Below are positions 1 to 5,322 of a DNA stretch of 6,382 nt, piece by piece. Source of the stretch: JBBPYA01 sp038200385. GTDB lineage: Bacteria; Actinomycetota; Actinomycetes; Mycobacteriales; Geodermatophilaceae. The translations under genes were made by a program, and so were the position numbers. A model generated the notes under the pieces. The model worked only from the letters and a program-made list of their open reading frames with translations. It did not search any database and was not told the DNA's origin. The DNA is taken from the NCBI GenBank assembly GCA_038200385.1, contig JBBPYA010000356.1:1-6382 (forward strand), in the 5' to 3' direction. Position 1 is the stretch's first letter. Every line of letters starts with the position of its first letter.

Positions 1-47
1 CGGCCACGCGACCCGATCCGGCGCCGGGACCGCTCGAGGGGGACCCG

Positions 48-617
48 ATGTCTGAGACCCAGCCCTCCGAAGGGACCGTCGACGTGGCGGTCTGGGTGCC
101 ACCGACCTGGGACCAGGTAGTCCGTCAGCACTCCGCCCGGGTCTACCGGCTGGCCTACCGACTGTCGGGCAACCCGCACGACGCCGAGGACCTCACCCAG
201 GAGACGTTCGTCCGCGTCTTCCGGTCCCTGGCCAACTACCAGCCCGGCACGTTCGAGGGCTGGCTGCACCGGATCACCACGAACCTGTTCCTCGATCTCG
301 TCCGGCGGCGTCAGCGGATCCGCTTCGACGCGCTGCCTGACGACACCGAGCGAATGCCCGGCTCCGCGCCGAGTCCCGACCAGGTGTACGCCGCCACCCA
401 CCTCGACCCGCAGATCCAGACCGCTCTCGACGCGTTGTCCCCGGACTTCCGGGTAGCCGTCGTGCTGTGTGACATCGAGGGTCTGACCTACGAGGAGATT
501 GCGGCCACGCTCGGCATCAAGCTGGGCACCGTGCGCAGCCGGATCCACCGGGGCCGCGTGCAGCTGCGTGAGGCACTGGCCCACCTGGCGCCCCAGCGGG
601 CAGGAGCCGGGGCGTGA
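48..617 (+). CDS. sigE: ECF-type RNA polymerase sigma factor, SigE-like
   Basis: The 189-residue protein is a group IV (extracytoplasmic function) sigma factor that would direct RNA polymerase to envelope-stress promoters. Region 2 spans about residues 25-90 and includes the core-binding block DAEDLTQETFVRVFR (45-59) and the -10-recognising stretch FEGWLHRITTNLFLDLVRR (69-87). Region 4 spans about 122-175 and has the helix-turn-helix LTYEEIAATLGIKLGTVRSR (146-165). There is no extra C-terminal domain, and the length is normal for the family, with a short N-terminal extension (1-20). The ATG start has a purine-rich GAGGGGG (36-42) five bases upstream. The assignment to SigE rather than another ECF factor rests on the neighbours: a zinc-finger anti-sigma factor, htrA and tatB follow in the same order as in mycobacteria. 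Its promoter region lies mostly outside the window. Confidence 0.95.
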   Translation: MSETQPSEGTVDVAVWVPPTWDQVVRQHSARVYRLAYRLSGNPHDAEDLTQETFVRVFRSLANYQPGTFEGWLHRITTNLFLDLVRRRQRIRFDALPDDTERMPGSAPSPDQVYAATHLDPQIQTALDALSPDFRVAVVLCDIEGLTYEEIAATLGIKLGTVRSRIHRGRVQLREALAHLAPQRAGAGA

Positions 618-655
618 GCAGCACCCGGACGTCGAGCCGGCAACGGCCGTGCTGA
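614..655 (+). other. Minimal 13-codon ORF bridging sigE and rseA (GTGA overlap), or frameshifted true rseA start
   Basis: GTG at 614-616 overlaps the sigE TGA (615-617) in the GTGA arrangement common in coupled actinobacterial operons. The frame encodes VSSTRTSSRQRPC and stops at TGA 653-655, which lies just past the rseA GTG at 649. It could be a coupling mini-ORF, the real rseA start separated from the rest by a one-base sequencing error or mutation, or chance. No function can be read from the peptide. Confidence 0.25.
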
Positions 656-1338
656 GGCCGACTGAGTTCCACCTCGCGCTGGAGGCGGTCGTCGCCTACG
701 TCGACGGTGAGCTGTCCCCGGGTGCGACGCAGCGGGCCCGGGCCCATCTCGACGGCTGCTCCGAATGCGCCGGTGACGTCGCCGCCCAGCGGGAGGCCAA
801 GAGCCTGCTCGTCGGGTCAGCGGGCCCGCAGCTGCCGGGGACGTTGCTCAGCCGACTGAACGACATCCCGTTCACCGCGGACCTGCAGGCGCCCCCGATG
901 AGCCTGGCCATGGACGGCGACCACCTGCGGTGGAACGCCGGTGGATCGCCGCCGGGAACCGCGCGCGATGGTGGCCCGTTGCCGCCAGGGCGGCAGCAGG
1001 CAGTTGTCGGGCCGGCTCCGGGCGCCCCCGTACCCGCCACCGACCACCGGCGGCCGGGCCGACCCGATCTGCCCGGACCTCCCAACCGCCGGTCGGGACT
1101 GTCCACGCTGCGGATGCGGCGCCTGCGCCGCGGTCTGGTGGGCGCGGTCGCCGGGCTCGCCGTGGGAGTGCTCGCCGCAACCGTCGCGCCGGCGGCGGTG
1201 ACCTCCGGGGTCGCCGCGGCCCCGGTGCGCAGCTCGCCTGCGACCCGGGATCCGGTGTCGGTCGCCAACGCCCTGTTCGGCCCCCTGAGCGAGTCGATGT
1301 TGCCGCACTTCCGCGGCGCGGCCAGCGGCATCCGCTAG
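649..1338 (+). CDS. rseA: Zinc-finger (ZAS/zf-HC2) anti-sigma factor, RseA-like, with predicted membrane segment
   Basis: This 229-residue protein is the probable antagonist of the upstream sigma factor. The N-terminal anti-sigma domain (about 1-80) has the motif H33-x3-C37-x2-C40 (HLDGCSEC) typical of zinc-binding anti-sigma factors, preceded by LALEAVVAYVDGEL (9-22), which resembles mycobacterial RseA as I recall it. A Pro/Gly/Arg-rich, probably disordered linker (about 85-155) leads to an Arg-rich stretch (MRRLRR) and one hydrophobic segment (about 161-181), then about 48 residues. Positive-inside topology puts the zinc domain in the cytoplasm and the tail outside. The start is uncertain. 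GTG 649 is the nearest in-frame start before the conserved domain but has no good ribosome-binding site. GTG 568 is an in-frame alternative overlapping sigE. A GTG at 614 overlapping the sigE stop is in another frame. The gene is co-directional with sigE, 31 bases after its stop. Confidence 0.85.
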   Translation: MLRPTEFHLALEAVVAYVDGELSPGATQRARAHLDGCSECAGDVAAQREAKSLLVGSAGPQLPGTLLSRLNDIPFTADLQAPPMSLAMDGDHLRWNAGGSPPGTARDGGPLPPGRQQAVVGPAPGAPVPATDHRRPGRPDLPGPPNRRSGLSTLRMRRLRRGLVGAVAGLAVGVLAATVAPAAVTSGVAAAPVRSSPATRDPVSVANALFGPLSESMLPHFRGAASGIR

Positions 1339-1423
1339 CGCGGCACGCAGGCATCGGCGTACGGCCACTTCACAGCCGGCCGGGCAGCCTGGACCCTACG
1401 AGCCCGCAAGGAGGTGCTGGTCG
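1339..1423 (+). other. rseA-htrA intergenic spacer
   Basis: This 85-base gap has no recognisable SigA- or SigE-type promoter and no strong terminator, so read-through from sigE-rseA into htrA is the simplest reading. A small inverted repeat (AGCGG-CAT-CCGCT, 1324-1336) lies at the end of rseA but is too weak to call a terminator. Confidence 0.4.
1408..1414 (+). promoter_or_regulatory. Ribosome-binding site fixing the htrA start
   Basis: AAGGAGG is a full-strength match to the 16S anti-Shine-Dalgarno sequence. It is nine bases before the GTG at 1424 and is the strongest ribosome-binding site in the window. It decides that GTG as the htrA start. Confidence 0.85.
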
Positions 1424-2899
1424 GTGACGGACCCTGACCCACGGCGCGACGCTGCGCCCGATCCGGGGTCGCCGCAGGACCGGGCCTTCGCCCGACCCGA
1501 AGGTGTGCCCGGCTCCTTCGCGACCGCCGACCGGCCGCGCTCCCCGGACTCGGCCGGGCCGCCACAGGCCCCGCCGCCGGAGGTGCTGATCCGCGCCTTC
1601 GGGCGCCCCCGCGGAGCTGGCAGCTTCGACGTGCCCGACGGCGCCAGGCTCGGCCCCCGGCTTCCCGTGGAGTCCCCCTGGTGGAAGCCCGACGCGCAGC
1701 GCGACCCCTGGCGGGACGCCGCCTCCCGCTCCGTGCTCGGGCCGCCGGCGGTATTCGACGCCGCCGACGACCTCGGCGACCGCGGGGTGCTCACCGACGA
1801 CGCGGGCCGGCGCCGGATCCGGCTGCGTGACGTGCCGCTGCGGTTGGCGCTGTTGCTGCTGGTCGGGGCTTTGCTCGTCGGGATCGTCGGCGGGGGCACC
1901 GGGTTCGTGCTGGGGCGCACGGCCACGGAGTCCCCGCTGCTCAAGCCGGATGGCACCCTGACCACGGTCAGCGAGTCCGTCGATCGCCCGGCGGGATCGA
2001 TCGCGGACATCGCCAAGCGGGTACTGCCGGCCGTGGTCAGCATCGAGGTCCGACTCGGCGACGCCGGCGGCACCGGTTCCGGCGTGGTGATCGACTCCGA
2101 CGGCTACGTCCTGACCAACAACCACGTGGTCTCCCAGGCGGCCGACAACGCGCAGGCGTCGGTGCGGGCGATCTTCGCCGACGGGACCGGCTCCGAGGCC
2201 AGGATCGTCGGGCGCGACCCGCTGTCCGATCTCGCCGTGATCAAGGTCGAGCGACCGGGCCTGGCCGTCGCGACCCTCGGCGTGTCCACGTCCCTCGTCG
2301 TCGGTGACCCGGTCGTCGCGATCGGCTCGCCGCTGGGGCTGGCCAGCACCGTCACCTCCGGCATCGTCAGCGCGCTGGGGCGCCCGGTCCGACTGGCCGG
2401 CCAGGGCAGCGACACCAACGCGGTGATCTCGGCCATCCAGACCGACGCAGCCATCAATCCGGGCAACTCCGGCGGCGCGCTGGTGGACGGGACGGGTGCC
2501 GTGGTGGGCATCAACACCGCGATCGCCAGTCTCGGCTCGGCCGGCGGCAGCGGTGGCAGCATCGGGCTGGGATTCGCGATCCCGATCGACTCCGCCCGCG
2601 GCATCGCCCAGCAACTGATCGCCACCGGCACTGCAAGGCATGCCGCGCTCGGCGTGAACGCCCGGTCGGTCACCGACGGCACCCGCGACGGCGCTCTCGT
2701 GATCGCCGTCGAGGCGGGCAGTGCCGCGGCCGCCGCCGGTATCCGCGAGGGGGACATCATCATCCGGGTCGGCGACCTGGACGTGGGCAGCTCCGAGGAA
2801 CTCGTCGTCGCCGTCGACGCCAACCAGCCGGGGGACACCGTGCCGGTCGTCGTCGTGCGGGGGCAGCGCTCCCGGGACCTGACGGCAACCCTCGGCTAG
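1424..2899 (+). CDS. htrA: Membrane-anchored HtrA/DegP-family serine protease with PDZ domain
   Basis: This 491-residue trypsin-like protease degrades or processes damaged envelope proteins outside the membrane. Residues 1-137 are a Pro/Asp/Arg-rich, presumably cytoplasmic region with two ordered-looking blocks, AFGRPRGAGSFD (58-69) and PWWKPDAQRDPWRDAAS (85-101). One membrane segment lies at about 139-163. The protease domain (about 190-395) has a complete triad: His234 in TNNHVV, Asp269 in DPLSDLAV and Ser349 in NPGNSGGAL. A single PDZ domain covers about 405-488, with a GIREGDIIIRVGD loop (439-451) typical of the fold. Length and architecture fit actinobacterial HtrA (mycobacterial Rv1223 type) rather than soluble DegP with two PDZ domains. 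It follows the sigma and anti-sigma genes and probably belongs to the same regulon. It might also take part in anti-sigma turnover, which is inference. Confidence 0.95.
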   Translation: MTDPDPRRDAAPDPGSPQDRAFARPEGVPGSFATADRPRSPDSAGPPQAPPPEVLIRAFGRPRGAGSFDVPDGARLGPRLPVESPWWKPDAQRDPWRDAASRSVLGPPAVFDAADDLGDRGVLTDDAGRRRIRLRDVPLRLALLLLVGALLVGIVGGGTGFVLGRTATESPLLKPDGTLTTVSESVDRPAGSIADIAKRVLPAVVSIEVRLGDAGGTGSGVVIDSDGYVLTNNHVVSQAADNAQASVRAIFADGTGSEARIVGRDPLSDLAVIKVERPGLAVATLGVSTSLVVGDPVVAIGSPLGLASTVTSGIVSALGRPVRLAGQGSDTNAVISAIQTDAAINPGNSGGALVDGTGAVVGINTAIASLGSAGGSGGSIGLGFAIPIDSARGIAQQLIATGTARHAALGVNARSVTDGTRDGALVIAVEAGSAAAAAGIREGDIIIRVGDLDVGSSEELVVAVDANQPGDTVPVVVVRGQRSRDLTATLG

Positions 2900-2926
2900 C
2901 GCCGGACGACCCCTCCGTGGCGGGGT

Positions 2927-2932
2927 TAGGCT
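2927..2932 (+). promoter_or_regulatory. Candidate -10 box for tatB
   Basis: TAGGCT fits the actinobacterial TAnnnT -10 consensus and stands out in the 66-base htrA-tatB gap. A weak -35-like CGGACG (2903-2908) lies 18 bases upstream. The predicted start would be near 2939, giving a leader of about 27 bases that contains the tatB ribosome-binding site. Co-transcription with htrA is equally possible. Confidence 0.35.
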
Positions 2933-2965
2933 GGATCCGGCCCAGGAGAAGCGGCGGGAGGCGGC

Positions 2966-3493
2966 ATGTTCAGCTCGATCGGTTGGGGCGAGATCATGGT
3001 GCTGCTCATCGGCGCCCTGTTCATCTTCGGACCCGACCGGCTGCCCAGCATCGCTAAGGACGCCGCCGACGCGCTGAAGAAGGTCCGCACGTTCGTCTCC
3101 GGTGCCCGCGAGCAGATCCGCGAGGAGTTCGGGGACGAGTTCGCCGACCTGGATCTGGGCTCGCTGAACCCCCGGGAGTTCGTCCGGCGACAGCTGCTCG
3201 ACGACGACCCGCCGCCGCTCATCAGGCGGTCCAACGGCGTGCACACCGGGGCCCGGCTGGACAAGCCCGCCTCCCGGATGGCACCTGGTGGATCGGAACC
3301 GGTCACGGTCCCGGCCTCCCAACCGCTGTCCCTGGACAAACCCCCGACCCCACTGTCCCCGGCCGTGTCCCTGCCGGATGCCGAGCCCGCTTTGCCCGGC
3401 GCCGGTTCGGTCGGCCCGGCAGCGCCCCCGGTGGATGCCGGATCGGCCGGTACCCCGGCGGCAGCCTCCGCGACGTTCGACGACGCCACCTGA
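2966..3493 (+). CDS. tatB: Sec-independent (Tat) protein translocase subunit TatB
   Basis: TatB pairs with TatC to form the receptor that binds twin-arginine signal peptides of folded export substrates. The 175-residue protein has a short N-terminus with Glu9 (in GWGEI), one membrane helix (about 6-21), the FGPDRLP hinge (21-27), and an amphipathic helix from about 28 to 60 rich in Lys, Arg and Glu. An acidic stretch and a Pro/Ala-rich tail (about 105-170) follow, as usual for actinobacterial TatB. The Glu near residue 8, the GPxxLP hinge and the genomic position favour TatB over TatA. The ATG at 2966 has GGGAGG (2956-2961) four bases upstream. No tatA or tatC is in the window; in actinobacteria they usually lie elsewhere. 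It is the last gene of this rightward group, before a terminator and the convergent mrp. Confidence 0.92.
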   Translation: MFSSIGWGEIMVLLIGALFIFGPDRLPSIAKDAADALKKVRTFVSGAREQIREEFGDEFADLDLGSLNPREFVRRQLLDDDPPPLIRRSNGVHTGARLDKPASRMAPGGSEPVTVPASQPLSLDKPPTPLSPAVSLPDAEPALPGAGSVGPAAPPVDAGSAGTPAAASATFDDAT

Positions 3494-3523
3494 GCCGCCC
3501 GGCCCCGGTGGGCCGGGGCGGGC
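3494..3523. terminator. GC-rich bidirectional hairpin between tatB and mrp
   Basis: CCCGGCCC (3498-3505) pairs perfectly with GGGCCGGG (3510-3517) around a four-base CGGT loop. GCC (3494-3496) and GGC (3521-3523) can extend the stem across a small internal loop. It fills almost the whole 33-base gap between the convergent stops of tatB and mrp, so it can end transcription from both sides. There is no T-run, as is common for high-GC actinobacterial terminators. Confidence 0.7.
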
Positions 3524-3526
3524 GCC

Positions 3527-4657
3527 TCAGCGGGGACTGAGCTGCAGCGAGCGGCCGGCCAGCCCGCGCTGGCGGCGGGCCAGCCCGGTGGCGATCGACT
3601 GCAGCGCGATGCCGGCCGCCGACTCCGGCGCCGCCAGCACGATCGGTATCCCGTCGTCGCCGCTGCGCCGCAGCTGTGGATCCAGCGGGATCTGACCGAG
3701 CAGCGGGACCGGTACGCCGAGCGTCCGGGTCAGCGCGTCGGCGACCACCTGCCCGCCGCCGGTCCCGAACACGTCCATCCGGGACCCGTCGGGCAGCTCC
3801 AGCCAGGACATGTTCTCCACGACGCCGACCACCTGCTGGTGGGTCTGGGTGGCGATCGACCCGGCCCGTTCGGCTACCTCCGCGGCGGCCTGCTGCGGGG
3901 TGGTCACGACCAGGATCTCGGCGCTGGGCACCAGCTGGGCCAGCGAAATCGCGATGTCCCCGGTGCCCGGTGGCAGGTCCATGAGCAGCACGTCGAGGTC
4001 GCCCCAGTACACGTCGGCGAGTAACTGCTGCAGCGCGCGGTGCAGCATCGGCCCGCGCCAGACCACCGGGGAGTTACCGGGGGTGAACATGCCGATCGAA
4101 ATGACCTTCACGCCCTGCGCCTGCGGCGGCATGATCATCTTCTCGACCTGGGTGGGGCGGGCGGTCACTCCGAGCATCCGCGGGATGGAGAACCCGTAGA
4201 CGTCCGCGTCGAGCACCCCAACGGACAGCCCGGCCGCGGCCAGGCTGACGGCGAGGTTCACCGTCACGCTGGACTTGCCGACACCGCCCTTCCCCGAGGC
4301 CACGGCGTACACCCGAGTTAGCGAGCCGGGCTTGGCGAACGGGATCTCCGGTTGCGGTGCGTCACCACGCAGCTGGGTCTGCAACGCCTTGCGCTGCTCA
4401 TCGCTCATGACGTCCAGCCGTACCTGTACGCCGGTGACCCCCGGCACCGCCGAGACGGCCGTCGTCACATCGCGGGTCAGGGTGTCCTTGAGCGGGCACC
4501 CCGCGACGGTGAGGAAGATCTGGACGGCCACCCCCCCGTCCTCGCTCAGATCGACCTCGCCGAGCATGCCGATCTCGGTGATCGGGCGGCGGATCTCGGG
4601 GTCCTTGACGGTGGCCAGCGCGGCAAGCACGGCGGGGCGCTCGGGTACGGACGGCAT
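3527..4657 (-). CDS. mrp: Mrp/ApbC-family P-loop ATPase, iron-sulfur cluster carrier
   Basis: The 376-residue protein is a Mrp/NBP35-type carrier thought to transfer Fe-S clusters to apoproteins in the cytoplasm. An N-terminal MIP18/DUF59 domain (about 5-85) contains the conserved cysteine in VAGCPLKD (Cys54). The SIMIBI ATPase domain (about 114-365) has the deviant Walker A GKGGVGKSS (122-130), the switch block DADVYGFSIPRMLG (150-163) and Walker B-like DVLLMDLPPGTGD (222-234). At the place where ApbC/Mrp usually carries CxxC, after ENMSW, this protein reads LELPDGSRMDVFG (286-298) with no cysteine. I chose ATG 4657 because the MIP18 domain starts at once and GGGAG (4666-4662) precedes it by four bases. 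The frame extends upstream to 4744 but encodes non-family sequence. It converges on tatB and is divergent from the MarR gene. Confidence 0.93.
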   Translation of the reverse strand: MPSVPERPAVLAALATVKDPEIRRPITEIGMLGEVDLSEDGGVAVQIFLTVAGCPLKDTLTRDVTTAVSAVPGVTGVQVRLDVMSDEQRKALQTQLRGDAPQPEIPFAKPGSLTRVYAVASGKGGVGKSSVTVNLAVSLAAAGLSVGVLDADVYGFSIPRMLGVTARPTQVEKMIMPPQAQGVKVISIGMFTPGNSPVVWRGPMLHRALQQLLADVYWGDLDVLLMDLPPGTGDIAISLAQLVPSAEILVVTTPQQAAAEVAERAGSIATQTHQQVVGVVENMSWLELPDGSRMDVFGTGGGQVVADALTRTLGVPVPLLGQIPLDPQLRRSGDDGIPIVLAAPESAAGIALQSIATGLARRQRGLAGRSLQLSPR

Positions 4658-4661
4658 GGAT

Positions 4662-4666
4662 CTCCC
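4662..4666 (-). promoter_or_regulatory. Ribosome-binding site fixing the mrp start
   Basis: On the minus strand GGGAG lies four bases before ATG 4657. This supports the shorter, family-length Mrp over the extended frame beginning at 4744. Confidence 0.65.
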
Positions 4667-4683
4667 AGTTCGGTGGACGCCCC

Positions 4684-4689
4684 ATGCTA
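4684..4689 (-). promoter_or_regulatory. Candidate -10 box for mrp
   Basis: Read on the minus strand, TAGCAT matches TAnnnT and would start transcription near 4677, giving a short leader that includes the mrp ribosome-binding site. No convincing -35 is present at 17-18 bases. An alternative minus-strand TAGCGT lies at 4756-4751, inside the inverted repeat. Confidence 0.35.
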
Positions 4690-4741
4690 GGCCGGTGGCG
4701 GGGCCGTCGTTGCGCTGCGTACACGCCGGCCGGGCCCCAGC

Positions 4742-4758
4742 CATAGGATCACGCTATG
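4742..4758. promoter_or_regulatory. Inverted repeat CATAG-N7-CTATG, candidate MarR operator
   Basis: Perfect five-base arms (4742-4746 and 4754-4758) flank a seven-base spacer. The repeat is AT-rich in GC-rich surroundings. It covers the candidate rightward -10 box and ends on an ATG. Autoregulated MarR genes commonly have a 15-20 bp dyad in the divergent promoter, so position and size fit, but no binding-site consensus can be checked here. Confidence 0.45.
4744..4749 (+). promoter_or_regulatory. Candidate -10 box for the MarR-azlCD operon
   Basis: TAGGAT is a very good actinobacterial -10 sequence. A weak TACACG (4720-4725) sits 18 bases upstream as a possible -35. The start point predicted six to seven bases downstream falls on or next to the A of ATG 4756, which suggests a leaderless transcript. 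Confidence 0.5.
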
Positions 4759-4845
4759 ACCTCTTCCGGACGGGAGCGACCCCCGGTCCACCGCCGTACC
4801 CCGCTACCGGGTCCGGGGCGGGTATCGCGCAGCGACCAGCGGTGA
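4756..4845 (+). CDS. Putative 29-residue leaderless upstream ORF coupled to the MarR gene
   Basis: ATG 4756 sits where transcription from the TAGGAT box should begin. It opens a 29-codon frame whose TGA (4843-4845) overlaps the MarR GTG (4842-4844) as GTGA. The peptide begins MTSSGRERPPVHRR and is rich in Arg and Pro, with no membrane segment, cysteine or recognisable domain. It has no ribosome-binding site, as expected for leaderless translation. If it is translated, ribosomes ending at 4845 could restart on the MarR GTG, which itself lacks a good ribosome-binding site. I cannot exclude chance in GC-rich DNA, or a one-base error that split the MarR N-terminus. Confidence 0.4.
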   Translation: MTSSGRERPPVHRRTPLPGPGRVSRSDQR

Positions 4846-5315
4846 GCGCCGCCACCCAGTCCGTGCGGGCTACGCCGACGGCCGCCGGGATGGCCGCGTG
4901 GCGCTCGTTCCTCATCGCCCACGCCACGATCACGCGACGGCTCGAGGCCGAGCTGCTCAGCGAGGAGGACCTGTCCCTGGCCTCCTACGACGTGCTGGTG
5001 CAGCTCGCCGAGGCGCCGCAGCGGCGGCTTCGAATGACCGAACTGGCCGGGGCCGTGCTGCTGTCCCGCAGCGGCCTGACCCGGCTGGTGGACCGGCTGA
5101 CGCAGGACGGGCTGGTCCGTCGCGAGGCCTGCGAGGACGACGCGCGCGGCACCTTCGCCGTCCTGACCCTGCAGGGGCTGGACCGGTTGCGCAAGGCCGC
5201 CATCGTGCACCTGCGCGGCATCGAGGTGCACATGACCGGCCGGCTGGACGAGGACGAGCTGCGCGCACTCACCGCGCTGCTCGGTCGCCTGCACGTGCGG
5301 GGCCGGCGGAGCTGA
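4842..5315 (+). CDS. MarR-family winged-helix transcriptional regulator
   Basis: This 157-residue protein is a dimeric repressor of the MarR type. An N-terminal dimerisation helix (about 18-40, AAWRSFLIAHATITRRLEAE) comes before the winged helix-turn-helix (about 45-115). The recognition helix is LLSRSGLTRLVDRL (73-86), and the wing has EACEDDARGTFAVLT (95-109) with the D-x-R pattern typical of the family. The C-terminal helices (about 112-150) complete the dimer. The frame is open leftward over mrp, but that part is an antisense shadow. GTG 4842, GTG 4863 and ATG 4890 are possible starts. I favour 4842 because of the GTGA overlap with the preceding small ORF. The azlC start is only seven bases after its stop, so it is probably co-transcribed with the exporter and controls it, perhaps in response to the exported compound. 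The ligand is unknown. Confidence 0.88.
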   Translation: MSAATQSVRATPTAAGMAAWRSFLIAHATITRRLEAELLSEEDLSLASYDVLVQLAEAPQRRLRMTELAGAVLLSRSGLTRLVDRLTQDGLVRREACEDDARGTFAVLTLQGLDRLRKAAIVHLRGIEVHMTGRLDEDELRALTALLGRLHVRGRRS

Positions 5316-5322
5316 GCAGTCC

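Noticed and set aside
499..648. rseA start at ATG 499 inside sigE
   Set aside because: It would overlap the sigma region 4 coding sequence by more than 100 bases and add Trp/Cys/Arg-rich sequence typical of an out-of-frame shadow.
1114..1338. Separate small secreted protein starting at ATG 1114 with a signal-peptide-like start
   Set aside because: It is in frame with and continuous with the anti-sigma gene, has no ribosome-binding site, and the hydrophobic stretch is better explained as the membrane anchor.
1370..3322. 650-codon open frame on the minus strand across htrA and tatB
   Set aside because: It is antisense to clear htrA and tatB coding sequence, is rich in Arg/Gly/Asp/His without any domain, and exists because GC-rich codons leave few stops on the other strand.
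4658..4744. Extended Mrp start at 4744
   Set aside because: The extra 29 residues are not family-like, and ATG 4657 has a good ribosome-binding site and starts directly at the MIP18 domain.
4275..4841. N-terminal extension of the MarR frame back to 4275
   Set aside because: It runs antisense through mrp and encodes low-complexity sequence. MarR proteins are about 140-160 residues, which the 4842 start already gives.
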